Below, one piece after another: positions 29,161 to 37,542 of a stretch of 43,860 nucleotides of DNA (positions within the stretch are counted from its first letter, which is position 1; every line of letters starts with the position of its first letter). Location of the stretch: positions 1-43,860 of IMG/VR virus record IMGVR_UViG_3300012931_000033, one strand, 5' to 3'. This DNA is from a virus. The notes under the pieces were generated by a model, which saw nothing but the letters and a program-made list of their open reading frames with translations, did no database searches and was not told the origin of the DNA. The position numbers were made by a program, and so were the translations under genes.

Positions 29161-31467
29161 TTAATAGTTGGAATTAAAGGATATCGCGGAAGGATACCGC
29201 CGCGACTGCTTGGCCATATCCTCCGCGATAAGATCGACGACGCCGACAAGCTCGCCCTTGCTGCTTACGCCCTCGACGCGGATTGTGCCGGTGTGCGTGA
29301 CGGTCTGGACGCCCGAGGCGACGCCTGTTGCCGCGCCGGTTTCGGCTGCCGGTGTTTTAAATGATTCGTTTAATCCGGAAAGCTCGCTGAAATCGGGCGC
29401 GGAGTATGCGGATATGTTCGGCAGCGTCAGGTCTGCCGTATCCTTGGAAAATCTTTTAATTAATTCCTGTAATGCCGGTTCCTGGTCTTCAATGCCCAGC
29501 GTATAGCCCTCTCCGACGTTCTGCCCCTTGTCGCGCATGACCGTGGAGGGGGAATTGATACCCAGGTCTTCATCCATGGTGTCTGTCGTTATGCCCGTCA
29601 GTACGCTTATGGCGGCGCGCACGGCGGCGGCCTTACTTCTAAGCCCGAGTATGTACCCTTCTACCGTTTCCTGCCCGGCTTCGCGCGCGGCTTCGGACTG
29701 ATTGAATTCCTCGACGGATTCAATCATGCGCTGGTCGATTGCATCCATGGAGGCGGTAAAATCTGTTTCCATGGTGGCTATTGCAGTTCCAAATGTGGCT
29801 TTGCCTTCTTCGACTTTTGCGAAGTTTTCATTGATTTTTGTTATTTGCGTATCGGATGCGCCTGCGAGCGTGGCAAGTATTTGAGCGCTTTCCTCCGACC
29901 CGTCCGATAGCTGTTCTATGAGCCCATCGTCAACGCCTTTTTTCATGGCGGCTTTTAAGTTTTTATTGTACTCGGCTATGTAGTCTATCTGGCTTTGCAG
30001 GCTTTGAATAAGGCTTTCGGTGCTTTCGCGCCCCGTTTCGTCAAGGTCCTCAAACAATCCCACCTGCTGGGACATGCTGTTGTACGCGGCGTTGTAAGCG
30101 TCCTCATAAGCTTTTTGCAAGCTTGCCAGATCTTCCTCAATGGCCGTCTGAGATTCGCCAAGCTTGCTTGTCGCCGCTTCCAACTCGGCGGATTTAGCCG
30201 CCGCGTCGGCCTCGGCCTGCGTGGTTTGGGCGAGCTCGTTGTTATAATTGTTCATGATGGCCGTGACTTCCTCTATCGTCATGCCCATGAACGCCGCCGC
30301 CGATTCGAGGGTATAGTATCCGCTTTTCATCATGAAAATAATTTGTTGCTCTTTATCGCCCGCGATGGTCTGAGAATAAATAAATTCTCCGATTTCGGCC
30401 TCCGCAGTTTGTATAAAATGCGTCCACGCGTCGCCTAAAGCGTCAAGTCCCGCGACCGCTTCTTCGGTCATTATCGCTCCGGATTCCTTAGCCTGCGTCG
30501 CGAGGTCGGTAAGAGTTTCCGTTCCCGCTTTAATAATGGGGTTTAACTCTGTTGCGGATTTGCCGAATATTTTCATTGCGAGAGCGTCCCGCTCTGTTTC
30601 ATTGCCTACATTATTAAGCGCCTCAAAAGCTTCCCACATAACGTCCGACGCGCTTTTTAACGCGCCCGTGGTCGGATCTATGATCGTTACGCCGAGTTTT
30701 CGGAACGCTTCCGTATATTCCGCAGTACCGGTGTAGGCCCCATACATAGCTTTGGTAAGCTTTACCTGCGCGTTCGCTATTTCGTCGAGCGATACCCCAA
30801 GATCGTCACCGATATACTGCAATTCCTGCAAGCGTTCCGTCGTAAGCCCGGTTTTTGCCGATAACTGCATCAGCTCGTCGGCGGTGTCAAAAGCAGCTTG
30901 TCCAAGCTCCTTGATTTTGCTTATTATTGCGCTGAGCGCATCCTTCGCCACTCCTGCCCAAAAAGAGCCCGTAAAGACGTCGCCAAACAAAGAGGTTTTT
31001 TCTGCCGCGTCGTCCGTTTCCTTGCCGAATTTATCAAGCCGCTCCGTAACGTCCTTAAGCTCCGCCTCGTTTTTCTTGAATTCGGCGGTCTGATTGTTAA
31101 TCGCTATCTTCAGCTTGACAGCCTTGTTGCTGTTTTCTCCGGATTCCGCCGATACAAGCTCATACTGCCGCCGCATACCCTCCAGCTTTGTCAGCTGGTC
31201 GTCCATGGTATCATTTAAGTATTTTATGCGGGCGTTGAGTCCGTCCGTGTTGTCCTTCCAGTCGGACATGCCCGCCGTCGCGGCCTTAAATTCAGACTGG
31301 GTGAGCTTTATGGAATCGTTTAATCCCGCAATGGCGCTGGTGGTGTCGGTAAGGTTTAACTCCCCGAACCCTTTTTCCATCGCTTTCGCGGCGGTCGCCA
31401 TGTTGCTTTTAAAGTCGGATAAATCGGCTCCGACTTTGACCATCAGGGAACGAATAATGCTGCTCAT
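29161..31467 (-). CDS. Tail tape measure protein
   Basis: A 768-residue, largely helical protein (SSIIRSLMVKVGADLSDFKS at the start, long coiled coils, hydrophobic helices such as FTGSFWAGVAKDALSAII). The C-terminal part has GINSPSTVMRDKGQNVGEGY, a phrase common in Firmicutes tape measures. It sets tail length; at about 1.5 angstrom per residue a tail near 115 nm would be expected. Confidence 0.93.
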   Translation of the reverse strand: MSSIIRSLMVKVGADLSDFKSNMATAAKAMEKGFGELNLTDTTSAIAGLNDSIKLTQSEFKAATAGMSDWKDNTDGLNARIKYLNDTMDDQLTKLEGMRRQYELVSAESGENSNKAVKLKIAINNQTAEFKKNEAELKDVTERLDKFGKETDDAAEKTSLFGDVFTGSFWAGVAKDALSAIISKIKELGQAAFDTADELMQLSAKTGLTTERLQELQYIGDDLGVSLDEIANAQVKLTKAMYGAYTGTAEYTEAFRKLGVTIIDPTTGALKSASDVMWEAFEALNNVGNETERDALAMKIFGKSATELNPIIKAGTETLTDLATQAKESGAIMTEEAVAGLDALGDAWTHFIQTAEAEIGEFIYSQTIAGDKEQQIIFMMKSGYYTLESAAAFMGMTIEEVTAIMNNYNNELAQTTQAEADAAAKSAELEAATSKLGESQTAIEEDLASLQKAYEDAYNAAYNSMSQQVGLFEDLDETGRESTESLIQSLQSQIDYIAEYNKNLKAAMKKGVDDGLIEQLSDGSEESAQILATLAGASDTQITKINENFAKVEEGKATFGTAIATMETDFTASMDAIDQRMIESVEEFNQSEAAREAGQETVEGYILGLRSKAAAVRAAISVLTGITTDTMDEDLGINSPSTVMRDKGQNVGEGYTLGIEDQEPALQELIKRFSKDTADLTLPNISAYSAPDFSELSGLNESFKTPAAETGAATGVASGVQTVTHTGTIRVEGVSSKGELVGVVDLIAEDMAKQSRRYPSAISFNSNY

Positions 31468-31967
31468 AATTTTTTCTCCATATGCTCGGATATAATTTCG
31501 TTCATATAGTCGGTCATGATGTTTGCTACCTCATCGCGGCTTTCGTCGGCGGCGGGGCGCAAATAGGGATGCTCCTTGACGTTGCCGAAGGTATCTCCGT
31601 GTCTTACCACATTGTGACCGAGTTCAAGAGGCACGCCGTGAGCGCCGCCTTTGCCGATGCTTACGCGGGAAAATATTTGCGTAGCGTGACCTTTTTTTCT
31701 TCCCGGCCCGACAACCTTTAAGGATTCGTAAAGATCGTTGTCGTCGTTATAGGTGCGGTGTATTTTTGTACGGGCTTTTTTAAGTATGATATTGGCCGCT
31801 TCGGTCGACGGCTCTGCAAGTTCAAGGATTGCATCCTCGCCCAGTTCGTTAAAATCCTTCAATAACTCATCGAAGCCGGATATCCCGCAAGTAAATTTAA
31901 CGCCTACAGCCTCATTCCTGCGCCCGGACTTAACTGTGATTTCCTTTAAAATGTCTTGCCCCTTCAT
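31464..31967 (-). CDS. HK97 gp10-like protein
   Basis: A 167-residue protein. ISGFDELLKDFNELGED, ANIILKKARTKIH, then LELGHNVVRHGDTFGNVKEH and PYLRPAADES are typical of HK97 gp10-like head-tail/neck proteins. Its place between chaperone and tape measure is unusual; normally it comes before the tail terminator. It overlaps the tape measure start by four bases. Confidence 0.78.
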   Translation of the reverse strand: MKGQDILKEITVKSGRRNEAVGVKFTCGISGFDELLKDFNELGEDAILELAEPSTEAANIILKKARTKIHRTYNDDNDLYESLKVVGPGRKKGHATQIFSRVSIGKGGAHGVPLELGHNVVRHGDTFGNVKEHPYLRPAADESRDEVANIMTDYMNEIISEHMEKKL

Positions 31968-31970
31968 GTG

Positions 31971-32600
31971 CTATCCCTCCAAGATTTTTCCGCCCATGGA
32001 CACGCACCAGAGCTTGCAGGCGTTCTGCATCTGCGCATCGGTCATTTCCCGCATGGGCGCGGGTTCGGATTCCGCGTCAACTAAAAATCCTGAAAGCTCC
32101 GGCATGCTGCCCCGCCAGCGAACAAAGCGGGCTGTAAACCACGCCTGCGTTACGCGGTCGTTCCGTTCGATTTTGCGGCGTTTTATATGTGCCTTTGACA
32201 GCAAATTAAATTCGGCGGGCGTAAGCCCTAAAAAATTTTCTATCGATATCCCCATCTCGGACGCCGTTTTTATATAATTTGTAATATCAAAATATTTTGA
32301 TTTATATTCCTTGCTTTTAGCAGCGCTTTTGTCAAACGCAGAGGCGGCGGCGTCCCATGCGGCGGCGTGAAAAAACGCGGCGTTCTTTTCTTTTAAAAGA
32401 AGTTTTGCCATTTGTTCAAGTGTAAGCTCGGGCGATTCCCGGCGCATCATTAGCCACAATAGCGTTATAGTTCCTTTGGCGTCTCTGTCCGCAAGCTCAC
32501 AGAGCATTTTCCCCGTATATTGTTCGTATTCAAGAATAACGCCGAATGTAAGCCGCAAATGATATAGGCGGTCTAAAAAAATAATGACGAACGGTTTCAT
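31971..32600 (-). CDS. Tail assembly chaperone-like protein
   Basis: A 209-residue protein between major tail protein and tape measure, the chaperone position. LRLTFGVILEYEQYTGKMLC and TITLLWLMMRRESPELTLEQ are like Firmicutes tail chaperones. It seems full length; no programmed frameshift site was identified. GGGAGG precedes ATG 32600. Confidence 0.75.
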   Translation of the reverse strand: MKPFVIIFLDRLYHLRLTFGVILEYEQYTGKMLCELADRDAKGTITLLWLMMRRESPELTLEQMAKLLLKEKNAAFFHAAAWDAAASAFDKSAAKSKEYKSKYFDITNYIKTASEMGISIENFLGLTPAEFNLLSKAHIKRRKIERNDRVTQAWFTARFVRWRGSMPELSGFLVDAESEPAPMREMTDAQMQNACKLWCVSMGGKILEG

Positions 32601-32649
32601 AAAACCTCCCGCAAAAGGGATAGGGGCGGGATTTTACCCGCCCCGCAGA

Positions 32650-33366
32650 TTATGCGGCCAGCACCGCGCAATGGAAGGTATATGTTTTTGAGGCGTATCC
32701 GGTTTTGGATATGACGATGACAATGTCCGTGATCGCGGAGGCCGACAGAGTAATAGCGCTTGACGCATTACCGGTCGTGACGGTCTGCGAAGCGCCGTTT
32801 GCCGTAATGGTGATAATCTCACCGCTGGTGGCGTCGACGGGCGTAATAATGGTGGAGCTTTCGCCGTGAGTAATGGTCACGACATATTCATATGTGCCTA
32901 TGGCAAACGAGGGCATCATAAGTACGTCGTTGCTGAAGCCGCAAGCGGACATGCCGGTCACGGCGGTCACGGCGTATACAGGCGTCCCGGCCACTTTGAG
33001 CGTTGCGGTAAACGGAACCTGCCCGTCAATCGGCGCGTCGCCTATCATCTTTATGGCCGTAATGAACGCCGTAAAAGTAATAGTAAACGCCGAACTTGGG
33101 CCGGTAATGACGACGGTCCTTGAGGTTCTTGCGGCGGCGTCCGTATACATGGCCTGTTGTCCGGTGGTATCCGTCTCGTCGAAATATCCTTCTAGCGTGA
33201 TGCTTCCGGGGTCGGCAAGTCCCGGCGAAAATTCGCGGACATAGCCGGAGCTGTCGTGTGTGGTTATGTCGTTGCTTTCAATGGATAACTCTGGGGTTCC
33301 GACATTTTTCAGCAGCGCCACGTCTACGCCGTTCCAACTGAGTTTTGTGCCTTTTGCAAAAATCAT
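32650..33366 (-). CDS. Major tail protein with C-terminal Ig-like domain
   Basis: A 238-residue protein from ATG 33366 (GGAG nine bases upstream; TTG 33375 is too close to it). Residues about 1-125 form the tail tube domain (AKGTKLSWNGVDVALLKNVG, PGSITLEGYFDETD, then FTATLKVAGTP). Residues about 140-238 are a Thr/Ser-rich Ig-like domain probably exposed on the tail surface. Confidence 0.85.
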   Translation of the reverse strand: MIFAKGTKLSWNGVDVALLKNVGTPELSIESNDITTHDSSGYVREFSPGLADPGSITLEGYFDETDTTGQQAMYTDAAARTSRTVVITGPSSAFTITFTAFITAIKMIGDAPIDGQVPFTATLKVAGTPVYAVTAVTGMSACGFSNDVLMMPSFAIGTYEYVVTITHGESSTIITPVDATSGEIITITANGASQTVTTGNASSAITLSASAITDIVIVISKTGYASKTYTFHCAVLAA

Positions 33367-33371
33367 TTTAT

Positions 33372-33782
33372 TCAACTCCTGTTATAGACGATTTCAAATT
33401 CCAGGTCGCACGTGCTGACCGTCACGCCGTCGCCCGGGTGCTGGGTATCAAAAAGTTCGTTTACAAGCATGATGTATTGGACAGTTAAGCCGCCCATCGT
33501 GCCGACGTAATCGCACAGGGCGGCTTTAATTTGGGCTGCTATGGCTTTGCATTGCGGACGAGTCGGCGCATAGACTGTAAGCTGATAGTTTGGCAGCTCT
33601 GTTTTGTTTTGTCCCTGATGCGTATGGATAAAACCTGCGGATATATGTTGATACACAACGGCAGTTTGCGTGGCAAGATTTACGCTTTGCGGTGTTTCGT
33701 CGGGATACAGGCGATTGCCGATCAGCGCGGTAAGCCCTATATAGGCAAGCAGATAAGCGGTAAAGGCAGCTTCGATGTCCAT
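33372..33782 (-). CDS. Tail terminator/completion protein (DUF3168-like)
   Basis: A 136-residue protein. DIEAAFTAYLLAYIGLTALI, RLYPDETPQ, then LTVYAPTRPQCKAIAAQIKA and CDLEFEIVYN match the DUF3168-like tail terminator group. Expected position between head closure and major tail protein. Confidence 0.8.
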   Translation of the reverse strand: MDIEAAFTAYLLAYIGLTALIGNRLYPDETPQSVNLATQTAVVYQHISAGFIHTHQGQNKTELPNYQLTVYAPTRPQCKAIAAQIKAALCDYVGTMGGLTVQYIMLVNELFDTQHPGDGVTVSTCDLEFEIVYNRS

Positions 33783-34102
33783 CAGACCACCTCCTTCGCG
33801 CTAATTTGCAGCTCCGTATGCTTGTTGTCCACGTCGTTGATACTTATGATCGCGTAAGTGCTGTTGCCAAGCTTGATTCGCATTCGGACGTTGATAGCGC
33901 TCGTGTACCTAATCTTGAAAACCGCCGAGGTTTCCGCGTTAAGCTTTTGCGCCGCGTAATATTCCCGGCCTCCGGTGGTAATGACGACTGCCCATACTGT
34001 TTCGGCGCTTACCCATACCGGTACAGGCGCGTTGTACTCATCGTAAGTTTTCGTTTCGCGCAGGATTGTAATCCGCGTATTGAGTTCTCCCGCTTTAAGC
34101 AT
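33782..34102 (-). CDS. Head-tail adaptor/head closure protein
   Basis: A 106-residue protein from ATG 34102, overlapping the upstream TGA. AGELNTRITILRET, YNAPVPVWVSAETVWAVVIT, GREYYAAQKLNAETSAVFKI and HTELQISAKEV are the phage head-tail joining (SPP1 gp16-like) pattern. Confidence 0.88.
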   Translation of the reverse strand: MLKAGELNTRITILRETKTYDEYNAPVPVWVSAETVWAVVITTGGREYYAAQKLNAETSAVFKIRYTSAINVRMRIKLGNSTYAIISINDVDNKHTELQISAKEVV

Positions 34103-35049
34103 CAAAACCACCAGCTTTTATACATGCTCAGCAGTGCTTTGACCGCAAATTCGACCTGCCCGCCTACGTTGCCCACAGCCTCTCGGTTTGCGTACCAGTG
34201 CCCGATCAGCAGCAGCATTGCCTGCTTGATGCTTTTTGGAATTAAGTTGGACGCGTAATATCCGGTTACAAAGCGCACCTTGACCGGATTAACCGGGTAC
34301 GCCGTGAAGCTGGGCCAGCTCTCGCCGTATGGCAGGACGATCCGCCCGACGTCGCTGTCCAGGTCGACCAGATAATCCGTATCGGCGGTCATGGTCGTTT
34401 CTGTTCCGTCGCTGTCCTTGTACTTGACCGACGTCACGCTTTGCAGAGGCGGGCGCGGCAGTTCAAAAAAATCGCGGCAGGGAAAACGGTCAAGGTAAGC
34501 TTCCAGCGTCTGCGTCGCAAGCGCCCTCCCCGTGTAGTCCTCGCAGTATTCGCGCGCCGCCGTGATCAGGGCCTCGATCAGCGTATTCTCCGTCGCATCG
34601 CCGGACTTCGTTATAACCTCCGCAGAAAACGCGCAGGCGGCTACGGCGACGGTAGCGGCTACGCGGACGTATTGCTTGCCGCCCGTGTATTCAAGCTCCT
34701 GCACGGCGTTGTCGCTCGCCTCCGTGACGGTCGTAAACGCGCCGCCCGCGAAGTCCGTCCATGTGACGTTGTCGTCGGATTCCTGGATTTTTGCCGCTAC
34801 GCTCCCGCCTGTGCCGCACGCGCCCGCGTTGAGGTTAACAAGCGTTTCCATGCCCAGAACGTCAACCGCCGCCCCGGTAAGTCCGTAGGCGGCGGCGATA
34901 TTGTGGCTTCCGGGCGCGATGCTTTGGCTGGTCATCGTGTCGTCCGCAAAGGTGCCGGAGGTCAGGCGAAGATGCAGCTTGGCCTCCGCGAGCGTCACCG
35001 GCTCCGTCGCGACAGGCGTTATGATTTTGTAGTCTTTCCAGTCGGACAT
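34102..35049 (-). CDS. gp6-like head-tail connector with inserted beta domain
   Basis: A 315-residue protein. The connector begins at about 18-34 (VTLAEAKLHLRLTSGTF) and resumes at about 155 (NTLIEALITAAREYCEDYTG), with later TDYLVDLDSDVGRIVLPYGE and KQAMLLLIGHWYANREA. Normal connectors are about 190-200 residues and these two stretches are adjacent. Here some 115 residues of beta-rich, Ala/Gly/Thr-rich sequence are inserted between them. Confidence 0.85.
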   Translation of the reverse strand: MSDWKDYKIITPVATEPVTLAEAKLHLRLTSGTFADDTMTSQSIAPGSHNIAAAYGLTGAAVDVLGMETLVNLNAGACGTGGSVAAKIQESDDNVTWTDFAGGAFTTVTEASDNAVQELEYTGGKQYVRVAATVAVAACAFSAEVITKSGDATENTLIEALITAAREYCEDYTGRALATQTLEAYLDRFPCRDFFELPRPPLQSVTSVKYKDSDGTETTMTADTDYLVDLDSDVGRIVLPYGESWPSFTAYPVNPVKVRFVTGYYASNLIPKSIKQAMLLLIGHWYANREAVGNVGGQVEFAVKALLSMYKSWWF

Positions 35050-35062
35050 CGCAAGCGCCTCC

Positions 35063-35233
35063 TTAAGCTATCAGCGTCCAGCCGCTTTCTGTGTCGTAAA
35101 TCCATTCCCTGCCCGTGTCGCGCTCACGAAACTTGGAGTCGACGCCGACATTTTCAGTCGGTTTCGCGTCGGTTGAAAGTCCGAGGTATAATCTGACGTT
35201 TTCCCCCGCCAGACCGATGTTTGCCCTTGCCAT
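35063..35233 (-). CDS. Small head-region protein
   Basis: A 56-residue protein from ATG 35233 with GGAGG upstream. It reads like a truncated beta-rich surface module (NVRLYLGLSTDAKPTEN, then RERDTGREWIYDTESGWTLI). Similar short proteins lie among head genes of Clostridia phages. Function unknown. Confidence 0.7.
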   Translation of the reverse strand: MARANIGLAGENVRLYLGLSTDAKPTENVGVDSKFRERDTGREWIYDTESGWTLIA

Positions 35234-35245
35234 TTTGCGGCCTCC

Positions 35246-36142
35246 TTACAGCGCGTTGATCTGCGCCTGCAGCTTGCCCAGCGCCGTCAATATCGTGTCT
35301 GTTTCCGTAATCGCCGTAGCTGTCGCCGTTGACAGGCCGGTCAGAATAGAAGCGTTTATCTGCGCGTCAGTAACGCGGTGTATCGTTCCCCCGGTATTAT
35401 TGAGGGTTATTCCGCTCGCCGATGCTGCGTCTATATACGCAGTGGCTCCGGTTTTAAGATTAACGACAGTATCAATGCAAAGAGCGCCGCCCATATGCAC
35501 CTCTGTCCCCGCTTCAAGATTTATGGTTCCGCCATAATTCTCGAATCCTATTAACTCCATGTAGCAATTTGTGAACGTATGAGTTCCTTCAAAATACCCG
35601 CCTTGGCAAGATACCACTCCGGTTATGCCTGATAAATCAATGTCCGATGTCCATAGAGTTGTTCCGCCGCTGATTTGTACATATGCGCCCGAAACGGAGC
35701 AGGATACCGTCCACTTTCCGGTTGAGACGGAGCAATCAGACATTTCGGCCAAAAACGCTGCCGTATACGTTCCGGTAACAACGCCCGTTGTCTTGAGGTT
35801 TTTAAGCCTGAAATGCGGAGCAGAAAGAGTTATCGCCCCGCTCAAAAGCGTTTCGCCATAACCCTCCAAAGTTACAAAGTCCTTATTAACGGCTAATGTT
35901 TCTGTGTATGCTGCGCCGGTCGCGATTTTAATGCAAAATCTGTTACTTGAGGTGTTGCCGGTTATGGAATTCATTGCGGCAGTAATTGTTTTGAACGGCA
36001 GCACGTAGGTGCCGATTTCCGTGTATGTATCAGTTCGCTTGTTGTCAACGTAGATTACGTTTGTCGCTTGTGAAATCAAACTCAAATCAGCCTTTGCGGC
36101 GATTGCAAGGGAAGTTTCTTCCACGCCGTTAATCATCCTCAT
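35246..36142 (-). CDS. Beta-helix protein of the head module
   Basis: A 298-residue protein from ATG 36142. Residues about 30-235 look like a pectate-lyase-type beta helix (YVDNKRTDTYTEIGTYVLPF, TAAMNSITGN, FVTLEGYGETLLSGAITLSA). The C-terminal 50 residues (DAQINASILTGLSTA, then TILTALGKLQAQI) resemble fibre trimerisation ends. Inside the head genes, it may be a head fibre or decoration protein that binds glycans. Confidence 0.7.
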   Translation of the reverse strand: MRMINGVEETSLAIAAKADLSLISQATNVIYVDNKRTDTYTEIGTYVLPFKTITAAMNSITGNTSSNRFCIKIATGAAYTETLAVNKDFVTLEGYGETLLSGAITLSAPHFRLKNLKTTGVVTGTYTAAFLAEMSDCSVSTGKWTVSCSVSGAYVQISGGTTLWTSDIDLSGITGVVSCQGGYFEGTHTFTNCYMELIGFENYGGTINLEAGTEVHMGGALCIDTVVNLKTGATAYIDAASASGITLNNTGGTIHRVTDAQINASILTGLSTATATAITETDTILTALGKLQAQINAL

Positions 36143-36144
36143 GC

Positions 36145-36465
36145 TCACACCGCCTTATGCTTGACTTCGACGCCGTAAGTCCGGTTGCTTGCGTTCGCCC
36201 ATGCGACAACAAGCTTGTCGCCGTTTTCAAACTGCATCGTACGCTCAGGCGAATAGACAAGATCTGCTGTGCTTGTCATGTCCTGCGTAAAGATAACGGC
36301 GTCATATGCGGCCCCGGCGTTGGCGTCCAGCGTTGCGGTAAGGTTTCCCGCGCCGCCCGCCGCGCTGAGATGGACGCGGATTTCTTCGAGCTGCCACGCT
36401 CTGCCGGGGTCAACCGTCATAGCGATTGCCCCGGTCGCGGCTGTAGCCCTTGCGGTTCCGGTCAT
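36145..36465 (-). CDS. Small structural/decoration-like protein
   Basis: A 106-residue beta-rich protein (RAWQLEEIRVHLSAAGGAGN, FENGDKLVVAWANASNRTYG). It lies among capsid decoration-like genes, with GGGGTG before ATG 36465. Likely virion component. Confidence 0.65.
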   Translation of the reverse strand: MTGTARATAATGAIAMTVDPGRAWQLEEIRVHLSAAGGAGNLTATLDANAGAAYDAVIFTQDMTSTADLVYSPERTMQFENGDKLVVAWANASNRTYGVEVKHKAV

Positions 36466-36478
36466 TTTATGTCACCCC

Positions 36479-36967
36479 TTACGCGGCGACTTCGAGCACT
36501 CCGACCACCCCGGCGGTCGTTATGGTCGAGCCAAGCCATGCGGTCGCGGATACACAGCGTACGATAACGGCTGTGTTCGCGGCGACGGCGGATTCAACCG
36601 CCGCGCCCGTGCCGCCGTTGATGCCGATTGTGGCGGGTGCGGAACTTCGCAGCTCGTAACCCGTCGCGCCGTTAAGCAGGGTAATAACAAGCCCCGGAAC
36701 GGGTGCGGGAAGCGTAATGATGTGATTCGCGTCTGTGGCGGTCACAACGACGTGGGTCACGCCAGCCGAAATAGTCCCCGTCCCGGTGCCGTCCGCTGTC
36801 GCCGTCCGCGCTTCGGATTTCAGCGCGTAGCCGGATACGTTTCCGGTCACGTCGCCCACAAGATCGCCCTCCGCGCCGGAAGCCGTAAGTTTAAAAATCG
36901 TGGTTCCGGTGGCCTTTACAAAAAATTCAAGCAGCCCGGAAACCCATCTGGAATTAAGTAAAGTCAT
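36479..36967 (-). CDS. Structural protein, decoration or fibre-like
   Basis: A 162-residue Thr/Ala/Gly-rich protein. LVGDVTGNVSGY near residues 36-47 is a phrase found in phage fibre and decoration proteins, and VTHVVVTATDANHIITLPAP is a strand-rich stretch typical of such surface proteins. GGAGG precedes ATG 36967. Confidence 0.65.
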   Translation of the reverse strand: MTLLNSRWVSGLLEFFVKATGTTIFKLTASGAEGDLVGDVTGNVSGYALKSEARTATADGTGTGTISAGVTHVVVTATDANHIITLPAPVPGLVITLLNGATGYELRSSAPATIGINGGTGAAVESAVAANTAVIVRCVSATAWLGSTITTAGVVGVLEVAA

Positions 36968-37039
36968 AATTTACCTCCATCCCTTTCGGGTAATGCCCTG
37001 GTTGGGCTAAATTTGCGGGGCGGTTGCCCGCCCCTGTTG

Positions 37040-37513
37040 TCAGGCTATTTCCGTGGGCTGATCGACGCCCTGATATGCGTAGCCGGTCAGGATCGCAACT
37101 GCCGAAACCAGCGTAGCGCCGCCGGGCGCCGACCATTTGAGTTCAAGGCAGGAATACCCTTCGCTCAGTTCGTCCGCGTCAAGCTCAATGACGTAGGTGA
37201 TGTTGTCGTTTGCCGACACGTCAATCCCGGTTGCAGCCGCCGCAAGAGTACGGGGACCAAGCGTGTCGCCCGTCGCGGTCGTCTCCGCATAATAATAAAA
37301 ATCAATTGCGGTGTCGTTGGTCGGCGTGAAGTCGTCGCATTCCTCGATAGTGATGTTGCCCGCGTCCGCGTTGGTCGTCCCGCAGGTTACAATGATAGAG
37401 CAATGCGAAGCGTTGCGCATCGAAAATACGTCGCTGGTCACCGCCCCGGAAATTGACTGAGGCGGCAGGATGTTTACAATATGGGCCTGTTCGGCCAAAA
37501 CCATTCTAGACAT
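37040..37513 (-). CDS. Capsid decoration-like beta-sandwich protein
   Basis: A 157-residue protein directly after the major capsid gene. The pattern SISGAVTSDVFSMRNASHCS, then IVTCGTTNADAGNITIEECD and LELKWSAPGGATLVSAVAIL suggests a discoidin-like beta sandwich, similar by eye to the insert in the connector gene. Probable decoration protein. Confidence 0.68.
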   Translation of the reverse strand: MSRMVLAEQAHIVNILPPQSISGAVTSDVFSMRNASHCSIIVTCGTTNADAGNITIEECDDFTPTNDTAIDFYYYAETTATGDTLGPRTLAAAATGIDVSANDNITYVIELDADELSEGYSCLELKWSAPGGATLVSAVAILTGYAYQGVDQPTEIA

Positions 37514-37542
37514 TTATTTTACCTCCTGATTGATTTTATTGG

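Noticed and set aside
28791-29249. A 153-residue N-terminal extension of the tail hub protein
   Set aside because: It is arginine/histidine-rich, runs through the neighbouring gene in another frame and lacks a ribosome site, while ATG 28790 has GGAGG.
32650-32822. Arginine/proline-rich minus-strand frame inside the major tail protein
   Set aside because: Shadow frame of a clearly coding gene; no ribosome site.
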